This document shows, one piece after another, positions 31,628 to 32,973 of a DNA stretch of 32,973 nucleotides. Under the pieces are notes generated by a model. That model did no database searches, was not told the DNA's origin, and saw nothing but the letters and a program-made list of their open reading frames with translations. The stretch is from assembly GCA_947458985.1 (NCBI GenBank), contig CANHBA010000003.1:1-32973 (forward strand), given 5' to 3'. How positions within the stretch are numbered: the first letter of the stretch is position 1; each line of letters begins with the position of its first letter. The position numbers were made by a program, and so were the translations under genes. Source of the stretch: Flavobacteriales bacterium (lineage in GTDB: Bacteria > Bacteroidota > Bacteroidia > Flavobacteriales_D > Crocinitomicaceae).

Positions 31628-32947
31628 TTATTTAGGAAGGTGCCTGATGCGCCATTCGGTGGGGTGCATGTTGTTGAAGCGTTGCCCGATTTGCTTGACC
31701 ATCGCAATGGATTGGCCTTCGAATTCAATGTAGTAAAAACCTGCCGGAGCGTTCCATTGGTGGCTTTCTCCGTGCAGAATTTGCAAGGCTTCTGTCAATT
31801 CAACCTTTTTGACAGGGAGCTCCCATTTCAGGTAGAGGCTGTAAACCATGTCGTAGCCTGGCGTCCAGTTTTTTTTGTTGGCCGTTGCAACGTGGGTTCC
31901 CGTTTTGAGAAACTTTAAATTTTTGATCTGAGGATAAAAGTCGAGCGCAAAGGTAGTCGTTGCAAAAACTTTGTCTTCCTCTTGCCAAAATTGCAGGTCA
32001 GTAGGGAAGGTGAGGTGCTGCGCTAAATCAGTGGGAAGTCCGGTCTGAAGCTGAGCCTTAGTTGGTTTCGATTTACGAATGTTTGCTTCTGTTTTTTGCA
32101 GCGCAGCAATGTAAAAACCTTCGCTTTTGATTTGATTAGGGAAAAAATAGTAGCCGCTGTTGTTTCGGTCTGGTTTCATGCCTTCAAAAGCAGGTAATTG
32201 GACCCTAGAGGCAATGCCATCTTCTAAAAATGAAAGAAGTTGTTGCTCATTTTCTTCGGGATTGAAAGTGCACGTTGAGTAAATCAGGTAGCCACCTTCT
32301 TTGAGTAGTGGCCAAACTTCTTCTAATATGTCTGTTTGTCGCTCGGCGCAGGTATTGGCATTGCCAAGATTCCATTCGGCTCTGGCCTGATGGTCTTTGC
32401 GAAACATCCCTTCTCCAGAACAGGGCGCGTCAATTACCAAAACATCGAGCTGGCCCGCTAATGCGCTGAGCTCTATAGGTTTGTGGTTGCAAACAAAAAC
32501 ATTGGAATAGCCCCATTTAGTGAGGTTTTCACTGAGGATATACGCTCTAGACCGATTGATTTCATTGGCGATCAGGACACCACGGTGCTGCAAAAAACCG
32601 GCAATGAGTGTGCTTTTTCCGCCGGGTGCAGCGCTTAAATCCAGTACCACAGGATTTTGAGGCAATTCTAGGGTTTGAAGTACCTTTTCTAAATACATAG
32701 AGCCGGCTTCTTGCGGATAGTAGGCACCCGCATGAAAAAGCGGATCGTAAGTAAAGCTTGGACGTTTGTCGAGGTACACACCGTTTGGATTCCAGGGAAC
32801 GGGTGTGGTATTTTCAAAAAAAGACTTTCGCTGCGGATGAAGACGAACAGAGGTTGGTGCAGTTTGGTTCAGGGATTCAAGCAGTTGCTCCGGTACAAAA
32901 GGATCTTGTTGGATGCGATCTACAAATTCTTTTGGTAAATCAGTCAT
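31628..32947 (-). CDS. rsmF: 16S rRNA m5C methyltransferase, RsmF/YebU-like (NOL1/NOP2/sun family)
   Basis: A 439-residue protein from ATG 32947; an in-frame TTG at 32953 lies inside the promoter box. The SAM site is VLDLSAAPGGKST at about 101-113. VIDAPCSGEGMF (Cys176) and YSTCTFNPEE (Cys226) provide the two cysteines used by RNA m5C methylases, Cys226 being the expected nucleophile. A C-terminal domain (about 285-439) matches the RNA-recognition extension of RsmF. It methylates cytosine in 16S rRNA (C1407 in E. coli). It is coupled to the Crp-type gene downstream. Confidence 0.92.
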   Translation of the reverse strand: MTDLPKEFVDRIQQDPFVPEQLLESLNQTAPTSVRLHPQRKSFFENTTPVPWNPNGVYLDKRPSFTYDPLFHAGAYYPQEAGSMYLEKVLQTLELPQNPVVLDLSAAPGGKSTLIAGFLQHRGVLIANEINRSRAYILSENLTKWGYSNVFVCNHKPIELSALAGQLDVLVIDAPCSGEGMFRKDHQARAEWNLGNANTCAERQTDILEEVWPLLKEGGYLIYSTCTFNPEENEQQLLSFLEDGIASRVQLPAFEGMKPDRNNSGYYFFPNQIKSEGFYIAALQKTEANIRKSKPTKAQLQTGLPTDLAQHLTFPTDLQFWQEEDKVFATTTFALDFYPQIKNLKFLKTGTHVATANKKNWTPGYDMVYSLYLKWELPVKKVELTEALQILHGESHQWNAPAGFYYIEFEGQSIAMVKQIGQRFNNMHPTEWRIRHLPK

Positions 32948-32950
32948 TTT

Positions 32951-32958
32951 CAAATGTA
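32951..32958 (-). promoter_or_regulatory. -7 box of the rRNA methylase gene, three bases from its ATG
   Basis: The minus strand reads TACATTTG, a match to TAnnTTTG, followed by AAA and the ATG at 32947. Any -33 box would fall beyond the window edge. Confidence 0.45.
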
Positions 32959-32973
32959 AGGATTTTTTGAAAA

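Noticed and set aside
1..32973. CRISPR array, tRNA/rRNA, insertion sequence, prophage, toxin-antitoxin or defence genes
   Set aside because: No regularly spaced repeats, no tRNA-like cloverleaf in the short intergenic gaps, and no transposase, integrase or defence motif in any recognised protein.

Overview
The window comes from a Bacteroidota chromosome, most likely an aquatic member of the Flavobacteriales. Three things point there: two proteins end in type IX secretion (T9SS) sorting domains (8910-11249 and 24990-26456); promoters carry the phylum-specific -7 box TAnnTTTG instead of a TATAAT box; and the gene set is typical (S46 dipeptidyl peptidase, BadF-type kinase, DUF5723-like barrel, Nudix-type sugar regulator). 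I cannot name the genus. It is almost entirely coding: no gap between genes exceeds about 105 bases, and I see no tRNA, rRNA, CRISPR array, insertion sequence, phage gene or attachment site. Several genes use GTG or TTG starts, and most starts inside operons lack a Shine-Dalgarno sequence, as is usual in this phylum.

Left edge (1-1495, minus): an ECF sigma factor is coupled by an ATGA overlap to a membrane anti-sigma-like protein that runs off the window. Beyond its single membrane helix and a long Ser/Asn/Thr-rich linker, this protein begins to resemble an outer-membrane PorP/SprF-type domain.

Sugar locus (1601-11249): a Nudix-type regulator (minus) diverges from a six-gene plus-strand operon: BadF-type sugar kinase, periplasmic GH13 amylase, SLC45-like sugar transporter, beta-phosphoglucomutase, GH65 maltose phosphorylase, and a large GH13 amylase exported by T9SS. 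The inferred route is extracellular starch or glycogen cleavage, periplasmic trimming, maltose import, phosphorolysis to glucose plus beta-glucose 1-phosphate, then conversion of both to glucose 6-phosphate. No SusC/SusD pair is present. A 15-base near-palindrome lies between two facing -7 boxes in the divergent promoter region.

Housekeeping middle (11286-22251): an operon of lipoprotein, TlyA-like rRNA methylase and an unknown 122-residue protein (minus); rimO plus a lipoprotein (plus, divergent from the former through a symmetric promoter region); fabG-hemB-hutH plus a four-helix membrane protein (plus); and a methyltransferase plus FAD-linked oxidase (minus).

Right part (21043-32973): a thiolase gene leads an operon of three envelope proteins (lipoprotein, predicted barrel, T9SS cargo). 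Proline dehydrogenase (minus) diverges from aroB (plus), each with a -7 box only four bases before its ATG. A strong UUCG terminator ends the DPP7-like peptidase gene (minus). The edge holds a Crp-family regulator and an RsmF-like rRNA m5C methylase (both minus). Convergent gene pairs are packed so tightly that two of them overlap at their stop codons.
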